Below, piece by piece: positions 43,237 to 51,615 of a stretch of DNA of 64,000 nucleotides. The stretch covers positions 1 to 64,000 of the forward strand of contig CAITIQ010000234.1 in NCBI GenBank assembly GCA_903892415.1, read 5' to 3'. The notes beneath the pieces were generated by a model that ran no database searches, had not been told where the DNA came from, and was given only the letters and a program-made list of their open reading frames with translations. Source of the stretch: an uncultured delta proteobacterium. GTDB lineage: Bacteria; Myxococcota_A; Polyangia; Polyangiales; Polyangiaceae. The position numbers and the translations under genes are program-made. Every line of letters starts with the position of its first letter. Position 1 is the first letter of the stretch.

Positions 43237-43515
43237 GTGGGTTCATCAAATGGCACGTTCAGCGGTCGGGTGTGCGTTGGATTTGCGCTCGTGACGGTGC
43301 TCCTATCCGGTTGCTCAACCAGCAGGCTTTCGCAGCAGCCGCTGAACAACCAGGAGGTCTTGCGGACCTTGCTGATCTCGGGGGGCGATCCTGGTCGCTG
43401 CAGGCCGATGTCGGCCGCGGAGTCCTACGCAGTCGAAGGACAGCGTTACACCAACCTGCTTGGAAGTCGGGCCATGCCCACGCAGTGTAGCCACCCGCCA
43501 TTCGTCGGCAGATAG
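43237..43515 (+). CDS. Small lipoprotein
   Basis: 92 aa from GTG 43237, which follows GGGAGG at 43225-43230; a longer start at 43159 is less likely. The signal peptide ends in lipobox LLSGC. The mature domain has two further Cys (GRCRPM, TQCSHP). No family recognised. Together with the next 340 bp it separates the membrane genes from the histidine operon. Confidence 0.55.
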   Translation: MGSSNGTFSGRVCVGFALVTVLLSGCSTSRLSQQPLNNQEVLRTLLISGGDPGRCRPMSAAESYAVEGQRYTNLLGSRAMPTQCSHPPFVGR

Positions 43516-43609
43516 GCCGCTCGCTCCGACGGGGCTCGAACAACCCGAAGCTGCAGCTTCTCGCACAGCCTCGTTGACGGGCGCGTACTCACTCGGTTAC
43601 CGTCTCTTC

Positions 43610-43693
43610 GTGCTCGCCTGTGTCGTTCGTATCGCTCGCTCCCGTCGTGGGGAGCATGATGGTCACCATCACGGTGACCGTGGCGTGCGCTGA
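43610..43693 (+). CDS. Candidate histidine leader peptide
   Basis: A 27-codon frame from GTG 43610 to TGA 43691-43693, 165 bp before hisG, contains HDGHHH, four His codons in six (43655-43657 and 43664-43672). This resembles his-operon leader peptides, where His-tRNA shortage stalls the ribosome. No clear ribosome-binding site precedes the GTG, and the same DNA also codes in another frame, so this is a candidate. Confidence 0.35.
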   Translation: MLACVVRIARSRRGEHDGHHHGDRGVR

Positions 43694-43703
43694 TCCAGGT
43701 TGG

Positions 43704-43846
43704 AGTCGTCGAGTCAGCACGTCACGGTAGGAAGAGCGAAGCGCTCTTTCGAGATTCGACGACTGTCTGCGCACTGACCTCGAGGTTCAAGCCTCGGTCT
43801 GCCACCTGCGCGGGGTCCACGGATTCATCGACGTGCCTTCGGCACG
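43704..43846 (+). promoter_or_regulatory. Candidate hisG leader stem-loops
   Basis: Downstream of the His-rich frame: a 9-bp stem pairs 43704-43712 with 43756-43764 and encloses a 7-bp hairpin (43732-43738 with 43742-43748). A second hairpin pairs 43776-43779 and 43782-43785 with 43792-43799. A short hairpin (CGTGC/GCACG) lies at 43832-43846, just before the hisG start. The arrangement fits an attenuator or translational control region, but no T-rich terminator was seen. Confidence 0.35.
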
Positions 43847-43858
43847 AAAAAGAGCAGC

Positions 43859-44710
43859 ATGCCCACGATTGCGTTGCCCAACAAAGGTCGACTGAGTGAA
43901 GAAGTACGCGCGCTATTGCGCGAGGCGGGGCTGAGTGTCCGGTTGCACGATGAGCGCGCGCTCGTCGCTTCACTGGGCGAGGATTTTTCGGCCATCTTTG
44001 TGCGTGCGCAAGATGTTCCCGAGTTTGTCGCCAACGGTGCAGCCGACATGGGCATCACCGGCCGTGATTGTGTGGCCGAATCGGAGGTCGCGCTCGAGGA
44101 GCGGCTAGATCTGGGCATGGGCCAATGCCGGCTGGCGTTGGCCGCCAAAAGCGCAGGGCGCGTCGAGGAGCTGCAAGACGGGCTACGCGTAGCGACCTCC
44201 TTTCCGCGTTTGGCTGCCAACTACTTCGAGCGGCTGGGTAAGCGTGTCGAGATCGTACGCGTGAGCGGCGCCGCCGAAGTCACGCCCCACCTCGGCGTCG
44301 CCGACGCAATCGTCGATCTGGTTTCGACCGGGTCGACCTTGCGCGTGAACGGTCTGGTCGAGATCAGCACCTTGCTCGAGTCTTCGGCGGTGCTGGTATC
44401 GCGATCGCGAGCTCTGCTCACCACCGAGCTCGATCTGGCGATCGAGGAGCTCGCGATGGTGCTGAGCAGCGTGCTCCGCGCGCGCGGCAAGCGCTACTTG
44501 ATGGCCAACGCTCCGCGGGCCGCGCTGGCTACAGTGCGCGAGCTACTACCGGGCCTCAACGGGCCGACCATCGTCGACGCGCAGCTTGGCGACTATGTGG
44601 CCGTGCACGCCGTGGTCGAAGCCAGCGCCGTCTACCGAACTACCGTGCGGCTCAAAGCCGCTGGTTGTGAGGGCATCTTAGTGACCCGCATCGAGAGGAT
44701 GGTCCCATGA
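43859..44710 (+). CDS. hisG: ATP phosphoribosyltransferase (long form)
   Basis: 283 aa. First step of histidine synthesis: ATP plus PRPP to phosphoribosyl-ATP. Its length is that of long-form HisG with a C-terminal regulatory domain, so no HisZ is needed. The PRPP-binding loop is seen at DLVSTGSTLRVNGL, the N-terminal IALPNKGRLSE is typical, and the last 75 residues (KRYLMANAPRAALATVRELLPGLNGPTI) form the histidine-sensing domain. First gene of the operon; its end overlaps hisDC by 4 bp. Confidence 0.95.
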   Translation: MPTIALPNKGRLSEEVRALLREAGLSVRLHDERALVASLGEDFSAIFVRAQDVPEFVANGAADMGITGRDCVAESEVALEERLDLGMGQCRLALAAKSAGRVEELQDGLRVATSFPRLAANYFERLGKRVEIVRVSGAAEVTPHLGVADAIVDLVSTGSTLRVNGLVEISTLLESSAVLVSRSRALLTTELDLAIEELAMVLSSVLRARGKRYLMANAPRAALATVRELLPGLNGPTIVDAQLGDYVAVHAVVEASAVYRTTVRLKAAGCEGILVTRIERMVP

Positions 44711-47088
44711 GCTTTGTCGTACGTTTTACAGGCAAGCTCGCGGCGCTCTCCGTCACGGACCGAACGACGCTCCTTTCGCGGAGTCGCGCTGACGTCGACG
44801 CCACCATCGAGCAACAGGTGCGCGACCTGGCTCGCTCGATCCGCTCCGACGGTGATGCCGGAGTTCGCGCCGCCACTGAGCGTTTCGACGGTGTCAGGCT
44901 CGAGGCTTTGCGTGTCCCCGACGATGCTATGCGAGCGGCGTTGCAGCGGACCTCGCGTAGTGTGGTCGCAGCGCTCGAGCGGTCAGCTGCCAATCTCGAG
45001 CGCGTTCACCGTGCGTTCCTGCCCGCACCGGTCGAGATCGAGACGGAGCCCGGGGTGATCGTTGGGCGACGGCCGGAGCCGCTTGGGGCCGTCGGGGTCT
45101 ATGCTCCAGGCGGGCGAGCCGCCTACCCATCGAGTGTGCTGATGGGCGTGGTTCCGGCGCGTGTCGCCGGGGTTCCGCGCATCGTGGTGTGTTCACCGCC
45201 GCAAGCAGGGGGACTGCCCAGTGACGTGGTGCTAGCAGCGGCTGCTGTGGCTGGGGCCAGCGACGTGTTTGCGATCGGGGGAGCGCAGGCCATCTTCGCG
45301 CTGGCCTTCGGAACTGCTTCGGTCCCGCGGGTCTCACGCATCGTTGGCCCTGGTAACGCCTATGTAGCCGAAGCCAAGCGGCAGGTCGCAGGCCACGTTG
45401 GTATCGACGCCCCCGCGGGTCCCAGTGAGATCTTGATCATCGGCGACGCGAGCGCCGATCCAGCGTTGCTCGTGCGTGAGCTGCTCGCGCAGGCCGAACA
45501 CGATCCCGAGGCCTCCTGCGTTGCGTTGCTTACGAACGAAGCGGTCGCACAGGAGACCGTTCGTCAGCTCGCGCTCGCCAACGCGCAGCGGAGTGCGATC
45601 GTCGACGCAGCGTTGCGCTCACGCGGCGCCGTGCTTTGCATCGAATCGCTGGACGAAGCCGTAGCGTTTGCGCAGGCGTACGCCGCAGAGCATGTGCTGC
45701 TCGCGGTTGAATCGCCCGAGGTTCTACGCGATCGCATCAAGCACGCAGGCACGATCTTTTACGGACCGGGAGGCTCGGTCGCCTTCGGCGACTACATGAC
45801 TGGCGCCAATCACGTCCTGCCGACGGCGGGGGCGGGGCAGGCGTACTCCGGCCTATCGACACTCGACTTCGTGCGCTTCACTACCTACCAACGAATCTCC
45901 GCGGAAGGGGCTCGGTCGCTGGCCGCTCCGACGGTGATCTTGGCAGAGGCCGAGGGCCTGTTCGCTCACGCCGACGCAGCTCGCGTCCATCTCGGCGAAC
46001 CAACGCTCGCGCCGAGTCGTCTGTCGCCACCAAGTCTCCTTCAGCCTCGCGCGGGTCTCGAGGGCGTGACGCTTTACAGCTCGAACCGCAAAGCTGCGCG
46101 GGTGGACCTCTCGGACAATACGAATCAGCGCGGTGCGCCGCCCTCCGTCGCGCGTGTGCTCGCAGAGACGGCGCCTGCGAGTCTCGCGCGCTATCCATCG
46201 CATTACGCCGATGAGCTGAAAGGCGCCGTCGCAGAGCACTTCGGCGTTTTGCCGTCGCAAGTCGTCACCGGCTGCGGAAGTGACGACGTGATCGACTGTG
46301 CCTTGCGTGCCTTCGCCAATCCGGGAGATCGGCTTGTGTACCCAGACCCTACGTTCGCAATGATCCCTTACTTTGCGCGGACCAACGGGCTTACGCCGGT
46401 GGCCGTACCACTTCGTGGAAGTGCGCAAGCTTGGGACGCCGACCTCGACGCGATGCTCGCGCAGCGTCCGAAGATCCTCTACTTGTGTTCGCCCAACAAC
46501 CCGACCGGAACCTTGGTGAGCCGGGAAAGCATCGAACGCGCGCTGCGGGAGGCGCCGGGGCTCGTGATCCTCGATGAGGCGTACGCTGATTACGCGGGGG
46601 ATAGCTTAGTAAAGCGTGCGCAGGACGCCGGTCGATTACTGGTTATACGCACCTTGTCCAAAGCCTTCGGCCTGGCTGGCCAGCGGGTTGGAATTGCCAT
46701 CGGCGCAGAAGCCCTGGTGCGCGAGATCGAGAAGGTGCGCGGGCCTTACAAGGTCAACGTGCTCGGCGAGCAGGTCGCCTTGGCGACCTTGAAGAACGAT
46801 GTCGCTTGGGTCGAGGAGGGCGTGCGCGAGGTGATCGAAGCGCGCGAGCACTTCGTGCCTTGGCTGCGGTCGCTCGGACTGTCGCCGCTGCCATCGAGCG
46901 GCAACTTCGTCCTCGTTCCTGTAAGTCATGCCGTGCAGCAGGCCGAGTCGCTACGCGCGCGCGGTATCGCGGTGCGACCGTTCTCGGCGCTTTCGGGGAT
47001 CGGGGACGCCTTGCGCATCTCGGTCGGGCCTTGGTCCTTGATGGAGCCTTTGCTCAGCTCATTTTCCGAGGTGCTCCGATGCGAGTAA
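44707..47088 (+). CDS. hisDC: HisD-HisC fusion: histidinol dehydrogenase and histidinol-phosphate aminotransferase
   Basis: 793 aa in one uninterrupted frame. Residues 1-430 are HisD (histidinol to histidine, two NAD steps) with Zn ligands Gln262, His265, Asp362 and His421 and the catalytic pair Glu328-His329 (AEHVLL). After a linker of about 25 residues, 455-793 is HisC, a PLP aminotransferase with YLCSPNNPTG and the Schiff-base Lys652 (TLSKAFGLAGQR). Both active sites look complete. In most bacteria these are separate adjacent genes. ATG 44707 overlaps hisG; the 3' end overlaps hisH by 10 bp. Confidence 0.95.
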   Translation: MSFVVRFTGKLAALSVTDRTTLLSRSRADVDATIEQQVRDLARSIRSDGDAGVRAATERFDGVRLEALRVPDDAMRAALQRTSRSVVAALERSAANLERVHRAFLPAPVEIETEPGVIVGRRPEPLGAVGVYAPGGRAAYPSSVLMGVVPARVAGVPRIVVCSPPQAGGLPSDVVLAAAAVAGASDVFAIGGAQAIFALAFGTASVPRVSRIVGPGNAYVAEAKRQVAGHVGIDAPAGPSEILIIGDASADPALLVRELLAQAEHDPEASCVALLTNEAVAQETVRQLALANAQRSAIVDAALRSRGAVLCIESLDEAVAFAQAYAAEHVLLAVESPEVLRDRIKHAGTIFYGPGGSVAFGDYMTGANHVLPTAGAGQAYSGLSTLDFVRFTTYQRISAEGARSLAAPTVILAEAEGLFAHADAARVHLGEPTLAPSRLSPPSLLQPRAGLEGVTLYSSNRKAARVDLSDNTNQRGAPPSVARVLAETAPASLARYPSHYADELKGAVAEHFGVLPSQVVTGCGSDDVIDCALRAFANPGDRLVYPDPTFAMIPYFARTNGLTPVAVPLRGSAQAWDADLDAMLAQRPKILYLCSPNNPTGTLVSRESIERALREAPGLVILDEAYADYAGDSLVKRAQDAGRLLVIRTLSKAFGLAGQRVGIAIGAEALVREIEKVRGPYKVNVLGEQVALATLKNDVAWVEEGVREVIEAREHFVPWLRSLGLSPLPSSGNFVLVPVSHAVQQAESLRARGIAVRPFSALSGIGDALRISVGPWSLMEPLLSSFSEVLRCE

Positions 47089-47672
47089 CGCTCTTGGATC
47101 TCGGCGTTGGGAATCTCCATTCGCTTGCAAAAGCCTTTCAACGGGCCTTACCGCAGGCGTCCCTTGAAACGACGAGCGATGGCGAGGCGGCGAGCCGCAG
47201 TGATCTGTGCGTGCTCCCAGGCGTTGGCGCCTTTGCTCCGGCCGCGGCGCGTCTCGCGCCTTATCGGCAGCTTCTTCGCGAACGCGCGCAGGCCGGCGGA
47301 GCCATGATCGGCATCTGTCTCGGAATGCAGCTCCTGTTCGAGGACAGCGACGAGGGCGAGGGCTTGGGGCTCGGCATCCTTCGGGGGCGTGTGACCAAGC
47401 TTGCCACTGCTCGAATCCCCCACATGGGCTTCAGTCTGTTGTCCCCAACTCGCGCCGGGCTCGCTCTTCCCACGTCGGTTTACTTCGCTCATTCGTACGC
47501 CTGCCGCCCGCAAGATCCAACCGTCGTGCTGGCCGAGACAAGCCTCGAAGGGGACACCTTCCCAGCGATCGTGGGCACGGGGAACTGTGTCGGCTTCCAG
47601 TTTCACCCCGAGAAGAGCTCGCACGAAGGGCTCGAACTCTTGGCCTCGTTCACGAAAGGGATTTGCTCATGA
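47079..47672 (+). CDS. hisH: Imidazole glycerol phosphate synthase, glutaminase subunit
   Basis: 197 aa. Hydrolyses glutamine and passes ammonia to HisF. The catalytic triad is visible: nucleophile Cys80 in GICLGMQ, and His176 and Glu178 in FQFHPEKS. ATG 47079 is chosen because the MRVTLLDLGVGNL start is canonical; it lies within the end of hisDC. Overlaps hisA by 4 bp. Confidence 0.95.
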   Translation: MRVTLLDLGVGNLHSLAKAFQRALPQASLETTSDGEAASRSDLCVLPGVGAFAPAAARLAPYRQLLRERAQAGGAMIGICLGMQLLFEDSDEGEGLGLGILRGRVTKLATARIPHMGFSLLSPTRAGLALPTSVYFAHSYACRPQDPTVVLAETSLEGDTFPAIVGTGNCVGFQFHPEKSSHEGLELLASFTKGICS

Positions 47673-48400
47673 TGGCCATTCCGGCAATCGATCTTCGCGA
47701 GGGCAAGTGTGTGCAGCTGGTCGGAGGTTCGTATGCGGATGAACGTGTTCGCATCGACGACCCAGTCGAGCAGGCAAAGCGTTTTCGCGAGGCCGGCTTT
47801 GCGCGTCTGCATCTGGTGGACCTCGATGCCGCGACCGGGCGCGGGTCGAATGAACGGACGCTGCAAGCGATCGTCGACCACCTCCCCGGGCTGGAGGTTC
47901 AGCTCGGTGGCGGCGTGCGCAGTGAGGAGGTGGTCGAGCGCTGGCTCGAGGCTGGCGTGACTTCGGTCGTGATCGGCACCCAAGCGCTCGTTGACCGCGC
48001 CTTTCTCGAACGCGTCGTAGCCCGCTATCCCGGGCGGATCGCGGTCGCGCTGGACGTTCGAGAGCGCGAGGTGCTGGCTCGCGGCTGGTCGCTTGGAACC
48101 GGTAAGAAGGTCGACTCGGTGCTAATGGAGCTGTCCGCCTTACCGCTCGCCTTCGTGCTGGTGACGGCCGTGCATGTCGAAGGGAGTCTGTCGGGGGTGG
48201 ATGCACCGCTCTACACCGAGCTAGCGGAGCTCACGAGCCTACCGCTGGTCGCTTCTGGCGGAGTAGGGGCGCTCGGCGATCTTGAAGCTTTGGCCGCGAC
48301 GGGTGTTCACGGCGCCGTGATCGGAATGGCTCTCTATGTTGGGCGCGTCGAAGCTCGCGACGCCGCCTCCCGTTTCTCGAGCTGGGAGAGATCAAAATGA
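47669..48400 (+). CDS. hisA: ProFAR isomerase
   Basis: 243 aa, a beta-alpha8 barrel that opens the aminoaldose ring of ProFAR in the fourth step. The N-terminal IPAIDLREGKCVQL carries the catalytic Asp; VQLGGGVRS and VASGGVG are the two phosphate-binding loops, and VALDVREREV contains the second acidic residue region. It starts at ATG 47669 in the ATGA overlap with hisH and ends in an ATGA overlap with hisB. Confidence 0.95.
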   Translation: MMAIPAIDLREGKCVQLVGGSYADERVRIDDPVEQAKRFREAGFARLHLVDLDAATGRGSNERTLQAIVDHLPGLEVQLGGGVRSEEVVERWLEAGVTSVVIGTQALVDRAFLERVVARYPGRIAVALDVREREVLARGWSLGTGKKVDSVLMELSALPLAFVLVTAVHVEGSLSGVDAPLYTELAELTSLPLVASGGVGALGDLEALAATGVHGAVIGMALYVGRVEARDAASRFSSWERSK

Positions 48401-48957
48401 AGAAGCTCGCACGCCGCTCGAAAGAGACGCAGATTGTCGTGGTGGTGGAGTCCTTGACGGAGGCGGGGCTCGCCAACGCTACCGTCCAGACGACCTTGCC
48501 GTTCTTCGACCATATGCTGGGTACGTTGCTTCGTTACGCGGGCATCGCGGCGACAGTCGAGGCGCAAGGTGACTTGACCCATCACATCATGGAGGACGTG
48601 GCGATCACCGTTGGTCGCGCCATTCGCTCCTCGTTACCCGCGGCGCTCGCTCGCTACGGCGACAAGACCGTGCCGATGGATGACGCCCTCGTGCAGGCAA
48701 CGATCGACGTCGGCGGCCGCTTCTACTTCGAAGGAGAGCTGCCCAATCGCTTGCATACGCACGTGCTACGCAGCTTTAGCGAGGCTCTCGGTGCGACCCT
48801 TCACCTTCGGGTCCACCGCGGTAAAGATCGTCACCACATTATCGAGGCTGGCTACAAGTCGGTGGGGCTAGCGTTGCGAGAGGCTTTGCGCGCCACAGGC
48901 GAGGGGATCTTCTCGTCCAAGGGGAGCGTCGTCTTCCTCGAGGAGGAGCTGCCTTGA
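48397..48957 (+). CDS. hisB: Imidazoleglycerol-phosphate dehydratase
   Basis: 186 aa, single-domain HisB without a phosphatase domain. It has the two HHxxE metal sites: HHIME (in DLTHHIMEDVAI) and HHIIE (in KDRHHIIEAGYKS), plus FFDHML and the C-terminal FSSKGSV. The first site lies closer to the preceding GDL than in the usual GDLxxDDHHTVED, three residues being missing, but the ligands remain. An Mn2+-dependent enzyme. Histidinol phosphatase is supplied by a separate gene two positions downstream. Confidence 0.93.
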   Translation: MKKLARRSKETQIVVVVESLTEAGLANATVQTTLPFFDHMLGTLLRYAGIAATVEAQGDLTHHIMEDVAITVGRAIRSSLPAALARYGDKTVPMDDALVQATIDVGGRFYFEGELPNRLHTHVLRSFSEALGATLHLRVHRGKDRHHIIEAGYKSVGLALREALRATGEGIFSSKGSVVFLEEELP

Positions 48958-49733
48958 GCGCCAATCTACGACGCGTCGTCGTTTGCCTGGACGTCGACGG
49001 GGGGCGAGTCAAGAAGGGCGTCCGCTTCGAGAGTCTGCGCGACGTCGGGGACCCGGTCGAGCTCGCCGCCTTCTATGAGGCTGAAGGCGCCGATGAGCTC
49101 GTCTTCTTGGATATCACAGCGAGCGTCGAACAGCGGCCTACGTTCCTCGATACGCTGCGGCGTACCGCGGAGGTCCTCTTTTTACCGCTCACTCTTGGCG
49201 GTGGCATTCGCTCGCTCGCCGATGTTGAGGCTGGGCTGCGTGCCGGCGCGGACAAGATCTCGATCAACTCCGCGGCGTTGCGAGATCCAACGTTGCTCGA
49301 GCGAGCAGCGCGTCGCTTCGGTTCGCAGTGTGTGGTTCTCAGCATCGACGCGAAAGCCGATGCAGCGCTGCCGAGTGGCTATCGGGTGGTGAGTCACGGC
49401 GGTCGAACGCCGACGGAGCGAGACGTCGTAGCCTGGGCGAAGCAGGGCGAGGACTGCGGAGCCGGGGAGATCCTGCTCACCAGCATCGACAAGGACGGTG
49501 CTCGCAGTGGCTACGATCTAGCGCTCACCCGCGCGGTAGCCGACGCCGTACGCGCTCCGGTCGTGGCCTCGGGGGGCGCGGGCCAGGCCAGCCACCTGGT
49601 GGATGCGGTGACTCAAGGTGGCGCCGACGCGGTGCTGTTGGCGGGTATTCTTCACGACCGCGTTACCACCGTGCGCGCGATTAAGCAGCATATGTCCGAG
49701 GCACAGATCTCGGTGCGAGGAGTCCCATCATGA
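48954..49733 (+). CDS. hisF: Imidazole glycerol phosphate synthase, cyclase subunit
   Basis: 259 aa, a beta-alpha8 barrel. Uses HisH-derived ammonia to turn PRFAR into imidazole glycerol phosphate and AICAR. The N-terminal VVVCLDVDGGRVKKGVRF contains the catalytic Asp; the second is in VVLSIDAKA. Phosphate loops are LTLGGGIRS and VASGGAG. The start is probably TTG 48954, overlapping the hisB stop by 4 bp. Confidence 0.95.
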   Translation: MSANLRRVVVCLDVDGGRVKKGVRFESLRDVGDPVELAAFYEAEGADELVFLDITASVEQRPTFLDTLRRTAEVLFLPLTLGGGIRSLADVEAGLRAGADKISINSAALRDPTLLERAARRFGSQCVVLSIDAKADAALPSGYRVVSHGGRTPTERDVVAWAKQGEDCGAGEILLTSIDKDGARSGYDLALTRAVADAVRAPVVASGGAGQASHLVDAVTQGGADAVLLAGILHDRVTTVRAIKQHMSEAQISVRGVPS

Positions 49734-50527
49734 AGGATGTCGTGCAGGCGGCTGTCGAAGTCGCGAAGGTCGCAGGGGCGGTTGCGCTAAGCCACTATCA
49801 GCGGCACCTCGAAGTGGCGCGCATCATCCCGGAGCGGAAGGGGGATGGCTCTCCCGTCTCCGCCGCCGATCGCGCAGCGGAGGAGGCCGCGCGTGGGTAT
49901 CTGCGCAAGCGCTTTGCGGCCGATGGCATCGTGGGCGAGGAGCTGGGGGAAGAACGCGGCTCTTCAGCTCGGCGCTGGTGCATCGATCCAATCGATGGCA
50001 CCAAGAGCTTCCTCGCTGGAGTACCGCTTTGGGGCACGTTGATCGCGCTGGTGGAGGGAGAGCAGGTGCTCGCCGGAGCCGCGTACTTTCCTGTCACCGG
50101 GGAGCTCGTCGCCGCTGGTTCGGGGGACGAACTGTGGGCGGAAGGGGCTTTGGGGGGCGTTTCCCAGGTGGCGGAACTAGCCGAGGCCACGGTGCTTACG
50201 ACCGACGCGCGTTTTCCGGACGCGCTGGAGTGCGTAGGCCCGTTTAATAGCCTATCGGCGAAGGCACGCGTCGCTCGCACCTGGGGTGATTGTTATGGCT
50301 ACTACATGGTAGCAACGGGTCGAGCCGAGCTGATGACGGATGGTCGTCTTTCGGTGTGGGATGCTGCCTGCTTCCTGCCCATCATCGAAGCGGCCGGTGG
50401 CGTTTTTACTGACTGGACCGGCGAGCGGACCTTCGCGGGGCAGGGCGTGATCGCAACGAATCGTGCGCTCGCCGGGGAGCTGCGTGTTGCGCTTGGGGTA
50501 CCGCCTTTCGCTTTGGAGAAGTCATGA
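49730..50527 (+). CDS. hisN: Histidinol-phosphate phosphatase, inositol-monophosphatase type
   Basis: 265 aa of the Mg2+-dependent inositol monophosphatase superfamily. Motifs: [46 protein letters not shown] and [15 protein letters not shown], giving the acidic metal ligands. The position inside the his operon and the absence of an HAD-type phosphatase domain in HisB indicate it removes the phosphate of histidinol phosphate. ATGA overlaps on both sides. Confidence 0.9.
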   Translation: MKDVVQAAVEVAKVAGAVALSHYQRHLEVARIIPERKGDGSPVSAADRAAEEAARGYLRKRFAADGIVGEELGEERGSSARRWCIDPIDGTKSFLAGVPLWGTLIALVEGEQVLAGAAYFPVTGELVAAGSGDELWAEGALGGVSQVAELAEATVLTTDARFPDALECVGPFNSLSAKARVARTWGDCYGYYMVATGRAELMTDGRLSVWDAACFLPIIEAAGGVFTDWTGERTFAGQGVIATNRALAGELRVALGVPPFALEKS

Positions 50528-51147
50528 GGCCGTTTGACGTTTCGCAGGTGGATTTCGCAAAGGGCGACGGACTCGTACCAGTGGTCGCGCAGGACGCGGT
50601 GAACGGTCTCGTGCTCATGCTCGGTTACGCCAATCGCGAAGCGCTCGAAGAGACGCTCAGCAGCGGTGAACTCACCTTCTTTTCGCGCTCCAAGGGGCGG
50701 CTTTGGAAGAAGGGCGAGACGAGTGGGAACGTGCTCAGCGTGAAGGAACTCTTGCTCGACTGTGACCGAGACACCGTACTCGCCCGCGTCGTGCCGCAGG
50801 GGCCGACCTGTCACACCGGGAGCCGTTCGTGTTTTGGTGCCGAGCACGTACCGATCGCCGACCCCATCGCTCAGTTGGACGCGACCATCGCCGTGCGGGT
50901 GCAAACGCCTCCGAGCGGAGAAGCTCCCTCCTACACGCATAAGCTGCTCGGCGACCGCAATCTGCGACTCAAGAAGCTCGGCGAGGAGGTCGCAGAGCTG
51001 CTCGTGGCACTCACCGATAAAGACAGCTCGAGGATCGCGGAGGAGGCGGCCGACCTTACCTACCATATGTTGGTAGCGCTCCACGCCGAGGGCGTAACGC
51101 TGGAAGAGGTTCAGCGCGTCTTGCAATCGCGCGCGAAGAGCCCATGA
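50524..51147 (+). CDS. hisIE: Bifunctional phosphoribosyl-AMP cyclohydrolase / phosphoribosyl-ATP pyrophosphatase
   Basis: 207 aa. Residues 1-115 are HisI, with the metal-binding Cys/Asp region [12 protein letters not shown] and [10 protein letters not shown]; residues 125-207 are HisE, a MazG-like helical domain with [10 protein letters not shown] and [12 protein letters not shown] acidic motifs. They catalyse steps two and three. Last gene of the operon; a convergent lipoprotein gene ends 15 bp beyond, leaving no visible T-rich terminator. Confidence 0.95.
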   Translation: MRPFDVSQVDFAKGDGLVPVVAQDAVNGLVLMLGYANREALEETLSSGELTFFSRSKGRLWKKGETSGNVLSVKELLLDCDRDTVLARVVPQGPTCHTGSRSCFGAEHVPIADPIAQLDATIAVRVQTPPSGEAPSYTHKLLGDRNLRLKKLGEEVAELLVALTDKDSSRIAEEAADLTYHMLVALHAEGVTLEEVQRVLQSRAKSP

Positions 51148-51162
51148 GGTCTACGGTGCGCG

Positions 51163-51534
51163 CTATTGCAGTATGCAGGTACCTGCGTTGCACACGGCCT
51201 TCCAATCGCGTTCTTCGCGGAAGCATTGAAGCTGTTTGACCCGCGCACACTCGATGACCGCACACTTGGCCCGGTGGCTCTCCCATGCGCGGCGCGACCA
51301 GGCCTCTGCGCAGCTCGAGCCGCTGCTCGAGCAACAATCACCCACCGAGCCAACCACGCATTCGGCGTCGCTGGTGCATGCGGTTTGCTCAACGGCGGCG
51401 GTCGTTGGCTCGGTCGGCGTTGGCGCGCTAGGGGTGACGCTGTTCCCAGAAGAGCATGAAGCCCCAAGCAAGCCCAATCCGAGGGCAAGGAGGCTAAGTC
51501 CGGGAAAGTGGCGCTTCTGCTGCAGCCGGTTCAT
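51163..51534 (-). CDS. Cys-rich lipoprotein
   Basis: 123 aa. Signal peptide with lipobox GASC (about Cys27). A Thr/Pro/Ser linker about 30-50 leads to a domain with eight or more Cys (TACTSDAECVVGSVGDCC, SCAEAW, KCAVIECARV, QCFRE, VCNAGTC), clearly disulphide rich and extracytoplasmic. It resembles the small Cys-rich secreted modules common in myxobacteria. Convergent with the histidine operon. Confidence 0.65.
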   Translation of the reverse strand: MNRLQQKRHFPGLSLLALGLGLLGASCSSGNSVTPSAPTPTEPTTAAVEQTACTSDAECVVGSVGDCCSSSGSSCAEAWSRRAWESHRAKCAVIECARVKQLQCFREERDWKAVCNAGTCILQ

Positions 51535-51615
51535 GTTTCATTCGTAGCGCTTCGTGTTCGTAGCCCCAAGCGTGAATGTCTTCGCGGGCGTGAGCGCAGG
51601 TCCGGTTTGAGCGAG

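Noticed and set aside
43658..43735. Alternative short frame starting at ATG with a Thr/Val-rich peptide
   Set aside because: It overlaps the His-rich frame but its Thr/Val content does not relate to the downstream his genes; kept only as a caution.
43832..43846. Hairpin followed by A-rich bases before hisG as a rho-independent terminator
   Set aside because: On the plus strand it is followed by A residues, not T; on the minus strand the T run precedes the hairpin. Neither orientation fits a terminator.
46806..47078. N-terminal extension of hisH
   Set aside because: It is an out-of-phase read of hisDC; canonical HisH begins at 47079.
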